Position numbers and translations under genes: made by a program. Positions 1 through 8,296 of a DNA stretch of 64,000 bases are shown piece by piece. The stretch is taken from the NCBI RefSeq assembly GCF_900101835.1, contig NZ_FNAF01000006.1:1-64000 (forward strand), in the 5' to 3' direction. Numbering within the stretch: the first letter of the stretch is position 1; each line of letters begins with the position of its first letter. The stretch is from Peptococcus niger (GTDB lineage Bacteria; Bacillota; Peptococcia; Peptococcales; Peptococcaceae). The notes beneath the pieces are model-generated. The model was given only the letters and a program-made list of their open reading frames with translations, did not search any database and was not told the origin of the DNA.

Positions 1-138
1 ACTCCGGCAGGGTTGTCCTATTCGGATATCTACGTGTCAAGGTCTGCTTGCGACTCAACGTAGCTTTTCGCAGCTTACCGCGTCCTTCTTCGGCTCCCGG
101 CGCCTAGGCATTCACCGCATGCCCTTAGTTACTTAACC
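1..138 (-). rRNA. 23S ribosomal RNA, 5' end (partial)
   Basis: Read on the minus strand this is the conserved 5' end of bacterial 23S rRNA: it opens GGTTAAGTAACTAAGGGC and continues through GGTGAATGCC and ACGTAGATATCCGAATAG. The gene runs off the left edge. The 150-bp spacer to tRNA-Ala contains the Firmicute spacer motif GTTCTTTGAAAAC near 265. The 5' boundary is placed at the GGTTAAG start and could be off by a few bases. Confidence 0.95.
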
Positions 139-290
139 TTTGGTTTAGTATAAGTTTGCTTACTTATTTCGCTTGAGTTTTCACTCTCGATGAAATTGAT
201 GACCTTTTCTATATAAACAGAAAAACTCATCTGCATATCTTTCGTATGCGTTGCTGTGTAGTTTTCAAAGAACTTGAACCTCTCGGTTCA

Positions 291-363
291 TGGAGATAAA
301 GAGATTCGAACTCTTGACCCCCTGCTTGCAAGGCAGGTGCTCTCCCAGCTGAGCTATACCCCC
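291..363 (-). tRNA. tRNA-Ala (anticodon TGC)
   Basis: A full cloverleaf is visible. The acceptor stem pairs GGGGGTA with TATCTCC, the anticodon loop is CTTGCAA (TGC), and the T-loop is GTTCGAATC. The discriminator base is A and CCA is not encoded. It lies directly upstream of the 23S gene as in a normal 16S-23S spacer, but no 16S gene precedes it. Confidence 0.96.
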
Positions 364-393
364 ATTATGGCTTAATCAAAAAAGGCATAAATA

Positions 394-422
394 ATAGTAC
401 CAATATTTGTCGTGCTTGTCAA
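394..422 (-). promoter_or_regulatory. Sigma-70-type promoter for tRNA-Ala and 23S rRNA
   Basis: On the minus strand there is a perfect -35 TTGACA (417-422), a 17-bp spacer and -10 TACTAT (394-399). The predicted start lies about 20-25 nt before the tRNA-Ala 5' end. It shows the tRNA-23S unit can be transcribed without a 16S gene. Confidence 0.8.
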
Positions 423-816
423 GATTATATTTTTATTTGGTCAACATCAGCACACCGTCTTATTGACTGGATATTTATAATAGCAGATTCAAGTTTGTAA
501 TGCAAGCCTAAATCCCAAAAGATGCGCCTTTCTATATATTGAAAAACAAGCCTCGGGTGAAAAAAGTCTCTCTTCCTTTCGGATTGCCCAAAGCAGCCCA
601 AGGGCCACCTCAAAAATATATTTCCAGCGCCCTTCCTCCAGCCATCTGATTTTCTTCAACTTTTTACCCGAACAACTGTTATCAGTTTTATTATTTTTCT
701 TGTTGACTGTGACTACAAGAAACTTTGCGAATAAACCGTTGACCATGGCCGCTTCTCACCAAGCCATGTACCGATACCCTATGAATGCCCCCCTTACTTC
801 TGATCTCGAAAACCAG
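423..816. other. Intergenic region, no supported gene
   Basis: This stretch lies between the tRNA-Ala promoter and the palindrome downstream of purC. Open frames of 60-85 codons exist on the minus strand, but none has a convincing ribosome binding site or family-like sequence. No 16S rRNA 3' end is present. Confidence 0.6.
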
Positions 817-858
817 AGCAGCCCCTATAGGTTAAGCGCTTAACCTATAGGGGCTGCT
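817..858. repeat. Perfect 42-bp palindrome downstream of purC
   Basis: Two 21-bp arms (817-837 and 838-858) are exact reverse complements with no spacer, centred on AGC/GCT. Read on the minus strand it follows purC and is succeeded by CTGGTTTTC, so it may act as the purC terminator. A loopless perfect dyad is unusual for an ordinary terminator. Confidence 0.75.
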
Positions 859-901
859 GTATAAAAATCCCACAAGTCTTTTTTAGGCAACTTGCAGACC
901 T

Positions 902-1582
902 TTAGTCGAGGATAAGGCCCGGCAGTCTCAAGGGTTCGATGTATTCGTCCCCTTTATAAACCCGCATATTCCCGCCGGATACTTCGTCAATAAGCATGAC
1001 CTTGCCATGCTCATCTTTCCCAAATTCTAATTTAATATCATAAAGTTCCAGGCCTTTTTTCGCCAGGACTTCTTTAATCAAGTCAGAAATTTCCCGGGTC
1101 CACTTGTGCAGGAGATCATATTCTTCAGCGCTGGCAATCCCCAGCATAATCATGGCATCCTGGTTGATGAGCGGATCTCCGGCAGCGTCATCCTTCAGCG
1201 TAAATTCAACGAGGCCGTCCAGATTTGTGCCTTCTTCCACACAGGAGTGATAACGGCGGAAAAAGCTTCCCACTGCCCGATAACGACAAATGCATTCCAA
1301 GCCTTGGCCAAAGACCTTTGCCGGGAGAACTTCCATGGTTTTTTCTTCAATGTTGCTGGCCACATAGTGGGTGGGAATTCCTTTTTCTTTGAACAATTCA
1401 AAGAAATAACCTGTCATTCTAAGCGCTGCATCCCCACTGCCTTCAATGCTTAGGCCCACTTCATTGGCACCAGGATCAAAAACCCCATCCTTACCGGTAA
1501 CATCATCCTTAAATTTTAAAAGAATATGACCGGATTCTAAGCGAAAGACGTTTTTTGTCTTGCCTGATTTAATTTTTTCCAT
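902..1582 (-). CDS. purC: Phosphoribosylaminoimidazole-succinocarboxamide synthase (SAICAR synthase)
   Basis: Catalyses the ATP-dependent joining of CAIR and aspartate in purine synthesis, in the cytoplasm. At 226 residues it has the usual length. Visible family motifs are the N-terminal KSGKTKNVF nucleotide loop, KFKDDVTG, ECICRYRAVGSFFRRY near residue 90, DPLINQDAM near 140 and the metal-site region LIDEVSGGNMR near 200. The start is supported by AGGAGG seven bases upstream. It stands alone between its own promoter and the palindrome, not in a purine operon. The DEVSGGNMRVYKG version of the C-terminal motif differs from the common DEFSPD-type sequence but is still recognisably this family. 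Confidence 0.95.
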   Translation of the reverse strand: MEKIKSGKTKNVFRLESGHILLKFKDDVTGKDGVFDPGANEVGLSIEGSGDAALRMTGYFFELFKEKGIPTHYVASNIEEKTMEVLPAKVFGQGLECICRYRAVGSFFRRYHSCVEEGTNLDGLVEFTLKDDAAGDPLINQDAMIMLGIASAEEYDLLHKWTREISDLIKEVLAKKGLELYDIKLEFGKDEHGKVMLIDEVSGGNMRVYKGDEYIEPLRLPGLILD

Positions 1583-1621
1583 GATTTCCTCCTAATACTT
1601 ACAACGAACGACATCAGATAA

Positions 1622-1650
1622 ATTATACGTCTAAAAGCCTCCGTTGAAAA
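1622..1650 (-). promoter_or_regulatory. purC promoter
   Basis: Minus strand: -35 TTTTCA (1645-1650), 17-bp spacer, -10 TATAAT (1622-1627), about 40 nt before the purC start codon. Confidence 0.6.
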
Positions 1651-1741
1651 GGGCCTTGTCTAAAGCCATTGACGTATTGTATCTTTTCTTCTCCAAGCCC
1701 AGCTGGCAATATCTATAATAACTCCGAGGAACAAGGCAATG

Positions 1742-1770
1742 AAAAACAGACGCCCCTGCGGAGCGTCTGT
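1742..1770 (-). terminator. Intrinsic terminator after the DUF1002 gene
   Basis: Minus strand: ACAGACGC pairs with GCGTCTGT around a GC-rich loop region and is followed by a run of five T. Confidence 0.85.
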
Positions 1771-1782
1771 GGCGGGACATGA

Positions 1783-2703
1783 TTATTGACCCTGGTTCCC
1801 ATCATTTCCGGTGTCATTCGCCGGGTCGTTGGATGAGCCGCTGACTAAATTGGTGAACCAGCTGACAAAGTTTTCAAACCAGCCGCCCAGTTTGCTCAGA
1901 AAGTTTTGCCCTTCTTCTGTATTCAAATAGTCATTGGCTTGATGGGCCCATTTGTTCAGATTGTTGGACAAGGCATTCCAGTCAATGTTAAGGGTCGCAA
2001 GTTGGTTGATGGTGTCCAACAATTGCTTGTACTGGGCTTCTGTTAACTGAATGTTGTAGTCTGCCAAGATTTTGTCCACAATCGCCTTAATGTCGTTGGC
2101 ATTCTGCGGTTTTTCTGTGGCAATCCGTTTTTTGATGTCGTTGATCACTGCTGTGGATTTTTCTTCACCTAGGGTCTTGGATAAATTGGCATTGGTCACC
2201 AGTTCTTGAGTGGCCGCTTTTTTGACGTCATCGGAAATTTGCTGGCCACTGGAAACCTCATAGGCTTTAATGATCCCGGTTAAGGCCCCGGTACCGCTCA
2301 CTTCAAAGGGAGCCGTCACTTTAACATCAGCATCGGTAACGCCGGCGGTCAAAAGCGCACTTTCATAGGCAGACGGCGTCACGTAATTAATGTTATTGGT
2401 AGTTACGTGAATGCCCGACCCCTTGGCCGTATAGGTCACCATGGCGCAGGAATTGGTGCTATTGCCGATTTGTGCCGCCGGTACCGAATTGCCTAAGTAG
2501 TACCGTTCTTCATCAATGCTTACGGTAATTTTCTGAACGCCCTCCGGCGCATTGAAATACCGTAAAACGTCATTGCGTTGTTGCGCATTTAAATTATCGC
2601 CGATGGTGACAATGCTGTCACCTACGGCCGCATCGGCTAAGGCTGCCAGCGGTTGAAAGGCCAGGGCTGCCATCAATACGGTTGCGATAATGGATTTTTT
2701 CAT
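1783..2703 (-). CDS. Secreted DUF1002 domain protein
   Basis: A 306-residue exported protein of unknown biochemical role. Residues 1-23 form a signal peptide (basic MKK start, hydrophobic core, cleavage near ALADA). Residues about 28-250 match the DUF1002 pattern: GDSIVTIGDNL at the mature N-terminus, a VSIDEERYYLG segment, then SCAMVTYTAKGSGI and a helical second half. The C-terminal 40 residues are a low-complexity Asn/Gly/Asp tail. A good ribosome site (AAGGAGG) precedes the ATG. It is a single gene with its own promoter and terminator. Firmicute homologues such as Bacillus YpuA are linked to the cell envelope, which is only a hint here. Confidence 0.8.
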   Translation of the reverse strand: MKKSIIATVLMAALAFQPLAALADAAVGDSIVTIGDNLNAQQRNDVLRYFNAPEGVQKITVSIDEERYYLGNSVPAAQIGNSTNSCAMVTYTAKGSGIHVTTNNINYVTPSAYESALLTAGVTDADVKVTAPFEVSGTGALTGIIKAYEVSSGQQISDDVKKAATQELVTNANLSKTLGEEKSTAVINDIKKRIATEKPQNANDIKAIVDKILADYNIQLTEAQYKQLLDTINQLATLNIDWNALSNNLNKWAHQANDYLNTEEGQNFLSKLGGWFENFVSWFTNLVSGSSNDPANDTGNDGNQGQ

Positions 2704-2738
2704 AAACTGCCTCCTTTTCCCTTTTTCAGGTCAAGGCC

Positions 2739-2770
2739 AGTATAGCATAGTTTTGTAAAAAAGATGTCAA
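2739..2770 (-). promoter_or_regulatory. Promoter of the DUF1002 gene
   Basis: Minus strand: an extended -10 TGCTATACT (TATACT at 2739-2744), with TTGACA 20 bp upstream (2765-2770). The spacing is long, so the extended -10 probably carries most of the activity. Confidence 0.5.
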
Positions 2771-2804
2771 GCATTTCTTACCAATTCGTAGCAAGGCTGT
2801 CAAT

Positions 2805-3359
2805 TCATTTCAGCCGCTCTAAAATGCGCCCCGGCAGCCGTCGAACGACAAGGGTCACAAACAAGATGATCAGTGTTTTATCAATATAGTCTGTCACCAG
2901 TTGGACGGCAAAGGCCGATGCCACCAGGGGCAACCCCATGGCGTGGGTCATAAACTGCAAGATGTAGCTGGAACCGGCTGACGTTACACCACCAAAAATA
3001 TAGGCTGCAATCACCGCACCGATAATTGCGGCCGGAAGGCCGACAATCAACCCCTTAATCGGCACCGCCAACTGCTTAACCCGCGGATGACGGAAAACCA
3101 GTGTTGCCATCAATGCCGAAGTGATGCTCTGCGGAACAAAAGGCAGGGCGAACGGATCCAGCCCCGAGTTGGCCAGCGCACTCAAGAGGGCACATGCCAC
3201 CGCCCACGGCGCCCCCAAGAGGGCAGCAACAAGCATGGTGCCAACCGTATCCAAGTAAATGGGCAGTTTGAGCTGCATGTTAACAAAGCAGAGAGCAAGG
3301 TTAATCCCCACACAAACAGCGGTCAGGGCTAAGGGGTAAGTTATTGAATTACGACGCAT
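2805..3359 (-). CDS. ECF-type transporter substrate-binding (S) component
   Basis: An integral membrane protein of about 184 residues with six predicted hydrophobic segments. It is rich in small residues and has the layout of energy-coupling-factor S components, which bind a vitamin or metal and work with shared EcfT and EcfA1/A2 subunits. None of those subunits is nearby. The longer frame starts at 3455, but the ATG at 3359 has AAGAAAGGA eight bases upstream and begins MRRNSITYPL, so it is chosen. The gene lies just after a hairpin attenuator or terminator. Substrate specificity cannot be read from the sequence. Confidence 0.75.
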   Translation of the reverse strand: MRRNSITYPLALTAVCVGINLALCFVNMQLKLPIYLDTVGTMLVAALLGAPWAVACALLSALANSGLDPFALPFVPQSITSALMATLVFRHPRVKQLAVPIKGLIVGLPAAIIGAVIAAYIFGGVTSAGSSYILQFMTHAMGLPLVASAFAVQLVTDYIDKTLIILFVTLVVRRLPGRILERLK

Positions 3360-3378
3360 TTTAAAATCCTTTCTTAAT

Positions 3379-3411
3379 AAAAAAGACAGCCTGCACGAAG
3401 ACAGGCTGTCT
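3379..3411 (-). terminator. Intrinsic terminator/attenuator directly before the ECF gene
   Basis: Minus strand: AGACAGCCTG pairs with CAGGCTGTCT around an 8-nt loop and is followed by a run of six T. It ends about 20 nt before the ECF start codon and only a few bases before its ribosome site. It either ends the upstream Pit/AI-2E transcript or is the off-switch of a leader regulating the ECF gene. Confidence 0.85.
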
Positions 3412-3494
3412 CCCCCGTAGGGGCCGGTCTTAGTGTTATCCTGGGAAGTTTCCAACCAGTCGGCAAAAATGCCACTTTTTATTTAATTGTCACA

Positions 3495-4733
3495 TCAGCT
3501 TTTTAAGCGCTTACTGTCCGGAACACCGTAGATAATGTTGGGATCCGTTTTGGAAATGCCTTTCATCTCCAGGCGCCCGTGAATAATTTCTGAGATCAAG
3601 CTATAGATGGTACTGACCAGGGGAACGAAAAGCAACATCCCCATCAGCCCCATCAGAGATCCCCCAATGGTAATGGCAAAAAGCGTCCACATCGACGGCA
3701 GGCCGACAGAACCGCCCACCACCCGCGGGTAGATCACATTAGATTCAAATTGCTGCAGGCACAGCATAAAGACGAGAAAAATCATCGCCTTGGTCGCGCT
3801 CACACTGAACACCAATAAAAATCCAATCAAACCGCCAATTATTGCACCGGCAATCGGTATCAAAGCAGTAAAGCCGATTAAAACACCAATCATTATTGCA
3901 TAGGGCAACCGTAAAATCAGCATTCCGGTACACATTAAGCTGCCCAGGATCACGGCTTCCAACAATTGTCCGGTCAGGAAGTTATAAAATTTAGCAAACC
4001 CGACCTGGAAAACGTGAATGACGTATTTTGCCGTTTCGTGAGAAAAGATAGCAAAAATAAGACGACGCCCCTGAATGGCCAGTTGTTCTTTCGAAAACAA
4101 GACGTAAATCGCAAAGGCAAAGCCAATGACCGCATTGATTAAAAATCCGAAAACGCTGGTAACAATGCCAAAGGTTGAAAAGACCGCACTGGTAATCAGG
4201 TGACCCTCATCACCGCTCCCCCCATCCGGAGAAGAGCGCAGGAAATCCAAAATAGCCTCCTGCAAGTTATTCGGCGAAAAGTCCTGCATGGTCTGGCGAA
4301 TTTGGTCCACTTGTTCTGCGGTATCCGGGAAACGCTCAACCAATTGGTCCAAAAACCGATTAAAGGCCGTGATATACTCCGGCATATTTCCGGCAAATAA
4401 GGTGATTGAGTCAATCAACTGAGGAATGACAATAACGGACACCACGGTAATCAAAGAAATGACAATAATGAGCGATAAAAGCACCGCTAAAGGCCGTTGA
4501 AATTTCTTGAACCGCTTATTTTTAATTTTTACAAATACCCGTTTTTCCAAAAAACGCATCGGCACATTTAAGATAAAGGCCATCACCGCACCGGCGATAA
4601 AGGGAGTCAGCAGGTTCATCAGCTTAGCAACTGAAACGCCCACATCACCCACATGAAAAACAGCATATGCGATGACAATCAAGCCAATGATTGCAAACAT
4701 GGTCCGCCGTAAGGTGTAACGGTTAAACTGCAT
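3495..4733 (-). CDS. AI-2E family permease (UPF0118)
   Basis: A polytopic membrane protein of about 412 residues in the AI-2E exporter family. That family holds autoinducer-2 exporters, Na+/H+ antiporters and many members of unknown substrate. Early hydrophobic helices are followed by a cytoplasmic-type basic loop (about 75-90), an extracellular-like helical region (about 125-200), and the conserved C-terminal helices with IMIGVLIGFTALIPIAGAIIGG. The frame opens at 4751, but the ATG at 4733 (MQFNRYTLRR) has GGAG seven bases upstream and is preferred. It follows the DUF47 gene by a few bases and probably shares its transcript. Confidence 0.85.
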   Translation of the reverse strand: MQFNRYTLRRTMFAIIGLIVIAYAVFHVGDVGVSVAKLMNLLTPFIAGAVMAFILNVPMRFLEKRVFVKIKNKRFKKFQRPLAVLLSLIIVISLITVVSVIVIPQLIDSITLFAGNMPEYITAFNRFLDQLVERFPDTAEQVDQIRQTMQDFSPNNLQEAILDFLRSSPDGGSGDEGHLITSAVFSTFGIVTSVFGFLINAVIGFAFAIYVLFSKEQLAIQGRRLIFAIFSHETAKYVIHVFQVGFAKFYNFLTGQLLEAVILGSLMCTGMLILRLPYAIMIGVLIGFTALIPIAGAIIGGLIGFLLVFSVSATKAMIFLVFMLCLQQFESNVIYPRVVGGSVGLPSMWTLFAITIGGSLMGLMGMLLFVPLVSTIYSLISEIIHGRLEMKGISKTDPNIIYGVPDSKRLKS

Positions 4734-4757
4734 ATAGATACTCCGTTTCAATAATTA

Positions 4758-5441
4758 TTAGAGATTTTTAAGTTGAATTTTTTCCATCAGCTTAGTTACC
4801 ATTTCTGCCGCATCACAGCAGTCTTCCAAGCGCTGGTACAAGTCCTTCCAAATGATAACTTCTCTCAGGTCTGTTTCCTTATCTCCAAATAAATCATGGG
4901 TGGCGCGAACAAATAATTTATCCGCCTCTTTTTCAAGATTTGACACCGCCATGACTTTTTCTTTAAGTCGCTTGCTCTTTCTGAAGTGAGCAAATTCCTT
5001 GGTCGCTTCTTCCAATCCTTCGGTGCACTTTAACAAAATATGCGTGAATTCAACCGCATGTGCCCGAAGGTGGTCAACGTGGTACATGTAGATACAGATA
5101 AAAACATCTTCAATGGCATCGGTCACATCATCCATGGCATAAGTCAAACTGATCAGGTCATCCTGGTCAATCGGCGGCAGGAACTCTGCCACAATTTGGT
5201 CCATAATCGCATAAACAACTTCATCGCTTTTATGCTCCACGTGACGAATGTCTTCCAGTCTGTCTTCAAAGACAATTTCCAGATTATAGTTGGTTGTGGC
5301 TTCTTCTAAGAGGGCTGCGGCCTGTACGCTGTACCGCGCCATTTTTTCAAAGGCTTTAAAATAGTTGAAGTTTTTCTTCGGTTTCCGATTTTTCTTTTTT
5401 TTCTTGGTTTCCTTCGTATCTTCGCCCATTTTTTCCTCCAA
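4758..5441 (-). CDS. DUF47 (PhoU-like) phosphate transport accessory protein
   Basis: A 227-residue, largely alpha-helical cytoplasmic protein of the DUF47/PhoU-like family, which is normally encoded next to Pit transporters and thought to modulate them. The first 25 residues are very Lys-rich (KETKKKKKNRKPKK). The core then shows the charged helices typical of the family, including DDVTDAIEDVF near residue 105 and a C-terminal KDLYQRLEDCCDAAEMV segment. It lies 18 bp downstream of the Pit gene, confirming the pairing. The metal-binding acidic clusters look intact. Confidence 0.88.
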   Translation of the reverse strand: MEEKMGEDTKETKKKKKNRKPKKNFNYFKAFEKMARYSVQAAALLEEATTNYNLEIVFEDRLEDIRHVEHKSDEVVYAIMDQIVAEFLPPIDQDDLISLTYAMDDVTDAIEDVFICIYMYHVDHLRAHAVEFTHILLKCTEGLEEATKEFAHFRKSKRLKEKVMAVSNLEKEADKLFVRATHDLFGDKETDLREVIIWKDLYQRLEDCCDAAEMVTKLMEKIQLKNL

Positions 5442-5459
5442 TACTTGTTCAAGTTACCC

Positions 5460-6515
5460 TTAAACGAACAATAATTCGAATACCTTGACGGCCAAAAAGC
5501 CAATCAACCCACAGCCTGGGAATGTAATCAGCCATGTTAAAGCCATGTTGCGCACCAAGTCCCAGCGAACACTGGAAATACTCTTACCTGCCCCAACCCC
5601 CATGATAGCGGTTGTTTTGGTTTGGGTAGTGGACACCGGGAAACCGACCAGGGTCGCAATTAAAAGGACGATAGAGCCAGCCACATCAGCGGAAAATCCT
5701 TGCCACTGTTTAATTTTGACCATGTCCATGCCCACACTTTTAATAATCCGATAGCCGCCGATAGACGTGCCAATCCCCATGACCGCAGAGCATAAAACCA
5801 TCAGCCATAAGGGAATGTCAAAAGCGCCACTGGGATTTTCGCCGCGGGCTAAGAACATGCCCAACATAAAAACTCCCATGAACTTTTGCCCGTCTTGGGC
5901 ACCATGCATAAAGGCCATGGCTGCAGCACTGACAATTTGTCCACCTCGGAACAAGCCCGCCGTTTTACGACGATCAATATCCCTAAAAATATGGGCCACA
6001 AGTTTAACCACCAACCAACCGACAAGGAAGCCTAAGGTTACCGACAGGATAAGCCCATAAATAACCTTAATCCATTCATTGCCGTTAATGCCGCTGATGC
6101 CACCTTGCAAGGCAATGGCAGCACCGGAAATACCGGCAATCAGTGCATGGCTTTCACTGGTGGGGATGCCGTAATACCAGCTGGCAACTGCCCAGATAAC
6201 AATGGCAAACAATGCCGCACAAAGGGCTATTAATGCAGAATGCGATTCACCTTGAAAATCCACCATATTGAAAATGGTTTCGGCGACACCGGCGCTGACA
6301 AGGGTCATAATCAAGACGCCGAAAAAATTAAAAACCGCAGCCATCAAAATGGCGGGTCTGGCGCGCATGGCCCGAGTTGATACGCAAGTGGCAATGGCAT
6401 TCGGGGCATCGGTCCAGCCGTTTACAAAAATAACTGCCAAGACCAAGAAGACCGTAATGGCATACGCCGGATTGGATGTCAAATCCTGCAAAAACAGCAC
6501 AAATGAACCTGCCAT
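5460..6515 (-). CDS. pit: Inorganic phosphate transporter, Pit family
   Basis: A 351-residue membrane transporter for low-affinity, cation-coupled phosphate (metal-phosphate) uptake. The two duplicated PHO-4 signatures are visible: NGWTDAPNAIATCVSTRA near residue 33, and GFPVSTTQTKTTAIMGVG near residue 300 with the SVRWDL segment after it. About ten hydrophobic spans are present. It is first in a pit-DUF47-AI-2E transcript with its own strong promoter. Confidence 0.93.
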   Translation of the reverse strand: MAGSFVLFLQDLTSNPAYAITVFLVLAVIFVNGWTDAPNAIATCVSTRAMRARPAILMAAVFNFFGVLIMTLVSAGVAETIFNMVDFQGESHSALIALCAALFAIVIWAVASWYYGIPTSESHALIAGISGAAIALQGGISGINGNEWIKVIYGLILSVTLGFLVGWLVVKLVAHIFRDIDRRKTAGLFRGGQIVSAAAMAFMHGAQDGQKFMGVFMLGMFLARGENPSGAFDIPLWLMVLCSAVMGIGTSIGGYRIIKSVGMDMVKIKQWQGFSADVAGSIVLLIATLVGFPVSTTQTKTTAIMGVGAGKSISSVRWDLVRNMALTWLITFPGCGLIGFLAVKVFELLFV

Positions 6516-6561
6516 ATCACCCTCCTAATTTTACACACAGCACTCCATTCATACACACCTT

Positions 6562-6590
6562 ATTGTCGATTATGTCAGGCGTTCTGTCAA
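6562..6590 (-). promoter_or_regulatory. Promoter of the pit operon
   Basis: Minus strand: perfect -35 TTGACA (6585-6590), 17-bp spacer, -10 GACAAT (6562-6567), about 45 nt before the pit start. No Pho-box-like repeat was recognised. Confidence 0.7.
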
Positions 6591-6785
6591 GTTTTTTTAA
6601 AAAGTATGGGCCCGGTAAAATTTCCCCGCAAGGATGACCCATCCCTAGGGCAAATCGCTGCTTGGGGGAGGGGCCCGGTGAAAAACCTTTGGTCACAGCA
6701 GCCCTACAAAAATTTCACGATTTTTGATTTGTTTCCGTTCAAGCAAGGTGATAGGATAAGGGCAACGACAAGAAGGAGGTCCCTT

Positions 6786-8210
6786 ATGACAAATCCACTA
6801 CTCTCCCCCTCATTTACAATTGATAAAGACCGTTTCCTGGCCGATTTAAGCGGCCTCTTGGCCATTGAAAGCGTGCGCGATGACGCCTTGACCGCCCCCG
6901 GGGCACCCTTTGGCCCGGGACCTGCGGCAGCCCTTGCCTATATGCTGGACCTGGCAGACCGTGATGGATTTGATACGGCAAATATTGACGGCTATGCCGG
7001 GCGCATCGCTTGGGGCAGCGGCGATGAAATTTTAGGCATTTTGGTCCACCTGGACGTGGTGCCCGCCACCGGTCACTGGACCACGCCGCCCTTTCAGGCA
7101 ACCGTCCGGGACGGCTATCTCTATGCCCGCGGCGCCGCTGACGACAAGGGCCCTGCCATGGCGGCATATTATGCCCTCTTAGCCTTAAAAGAGACCGGTT
7201 TTGTACCACAAAAGCAAATCCACTTAATTCTGGGCACAGACGAGGAGCGGGACTGGGGCTGTTTGAACCGATATTTTGAAACCGAGCCCATGCCCGACCT
7301 AGGCTTCTCACCGGACGCTGACTTCCCCCTCATCAACGGTGAAAAGGGCATGTTAACCCTCTGCCTGACGGCACCGACGCCTGCGGCCGATGCGGCACCC
7401 TTGACCTTTGCCGCTGGCGAACGCAGCAATATGGTCCCCGATGAGGCCCGCGCCAGCTTGTCCCTTGCCCCTGATGCGGCAGCCAGCCTGAAAAATCATT
7501 ACATCACTTGGCTGCAAAAAAGCGGCTTAACCGGCCAGGCGGCCATCAAGGAGGAAGGCCTGGTATTAACCCTACAAGGCAAGTCCGCCCACGGCGCAGA
7601 GCCGGAAGCAGGCATCAATGCCGCAACGGCTTTGGCCCGGTTTCTAACGGAAGCCGATGTTGCCAGCGGACCGATCAAGCAATGGCTGGCCTTTATCAGT
7701 GCCTGCCTCCACCAACAGACCGATGGCAGCGGCTTAGGCATTGATGCGGAGGACCCGGTGATGGGGGCTGTAACAGTGAATGCCGGCATTGTCAACTTTA
7801 TGCCGGACAGTAACCGCCTCGTCATCAATATCCGCTACCCCCGCGGGGTCGACCGGGACCGGATTTTGGCCCAGGTCAGCGCCCTTGCCGCAGACTACGG
7901 CCTGCAAACAAGCCCCTGCGAAAAGGACAAGCCGGTACACTATATTCCGGAAGATGATCCCTTGGTTGCCACCCTCTTGGCTGTTTACCGCCAAGAGTCA
8001 GGTGATGAAACGGCGCAGCCCCTATCCATCGGCGGGGGCACCTATGCCCGTATGATGCCCCGGGCCGTTGCCTACGGACCGCTTTTCCCCGGTGAAGACG
8101 GCCACCTCCACCAGCCCGACGAACACATTGCCTTGAGTTCCCTGTACCGCGCCGTGACCATTTATGCCGATGCCATCCGCCGATTGACGGCAGAGCCAGA
8201 CAGCCTATAA
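6786..8210 (+). CDS. M20 family metallopeptidase (PepV-like dipeptidase)
   Basis: A zinc aminopeptidase/dipeptidase of about 474 residues, probably cytoplasmic, cleaving short peptides. Metal-site motifs stand in order: HLDVVPA near residue 86, GAADDKGPA near 114, GTDEERDWGC near 149, GEKG near 180, and the C-terminal HQPDEHI near 442, with a lid domain between. This is the PepV/Sapep layout. The frame is open from 6606, but AGAAGGAGG sits seven bases before the ATG at 6786 and the sequence before it is not family-like. It is a single gene, closed by a bidirectional terminator shared with the convergent GNAT gene. Confidence 0.9.
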   Translation: MTNPLLSPSFTIDKDRFLADLSGLLAIESVRDDALTAPGAPFGPGPAAALAYMLDLADRDGFDTANIDGYAGRIAWGSGDEILGILVHLDVVPATGHWTTPPFQATVRDGYLYARGAADDKGPAMAAYYALLALKETGFVPQKQIHLILGTDEERDWGCLNRYFETEPMPDLGFSPDADFPLINGEKGMLTLCLTAPTPAADAAPLTFAAGERSNMVPDEARASLSLAPDAAASLKNHYITWLQKSGLTGQAAIKEEGLVLTLQGKSAHGAEPEAGINAATALARFLTEADVASGPIKQWLAFISACLHQQTDGSGLGIDAEDPVMGAVTVNAGIVNFMPDSNRLVINIRYPRGVDRDRILAQVSALAADYGLQTSPCEKDKPVHYIPEDDPLVATLLAVYRQESGDETAQPLSIGGGTYARMMPRAVAYGPLFPGEDGHLHQPDEHIALSSLYRAVTIYADAIRRLTAEPDSL

Positions 8211-8233
8211 CCGCCCGCTCCACGCCACAAAAC

Positions 8234-8283
8234 AGAAAGGACCAGCCATGCCGCACATCACGCCGGCATGGCTGGTCCTTTCT
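8234..8283. terminator. Bidirectional intrinsic terminator
   Basis: A 20-bp perfect stem (AGAAAGGACC... paired with ...GGTCCTTTCT) with a 10-nt loop lies between convergent genes. Both strands give T-rich flanks. Confidence 0.85.
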
Positions 8284-8296
8284 ATTAATCTCTCAT

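Noticed and set aside
489..746. 85-codon minus-strand frame between tRNA-Ala and purC
   Set aside because: No ribosome binding site and no family-like sequence; treated as chance in intergenic DNA.
364..900. Search for a 16S rRNA 3' end upstream of tRNA-Ala
   Set aside because: No anti-Shine-Dalgarno or conserved 16S 3' sequence is present on the minus strand; the 16S gene really is missing here.
6606..6785. 60-codon N-terminal extension of the M20 dipeptidase
   Set aside because: The family begins near the ATG at 6786, which has a good ribosome site; the extension is not protein-like.
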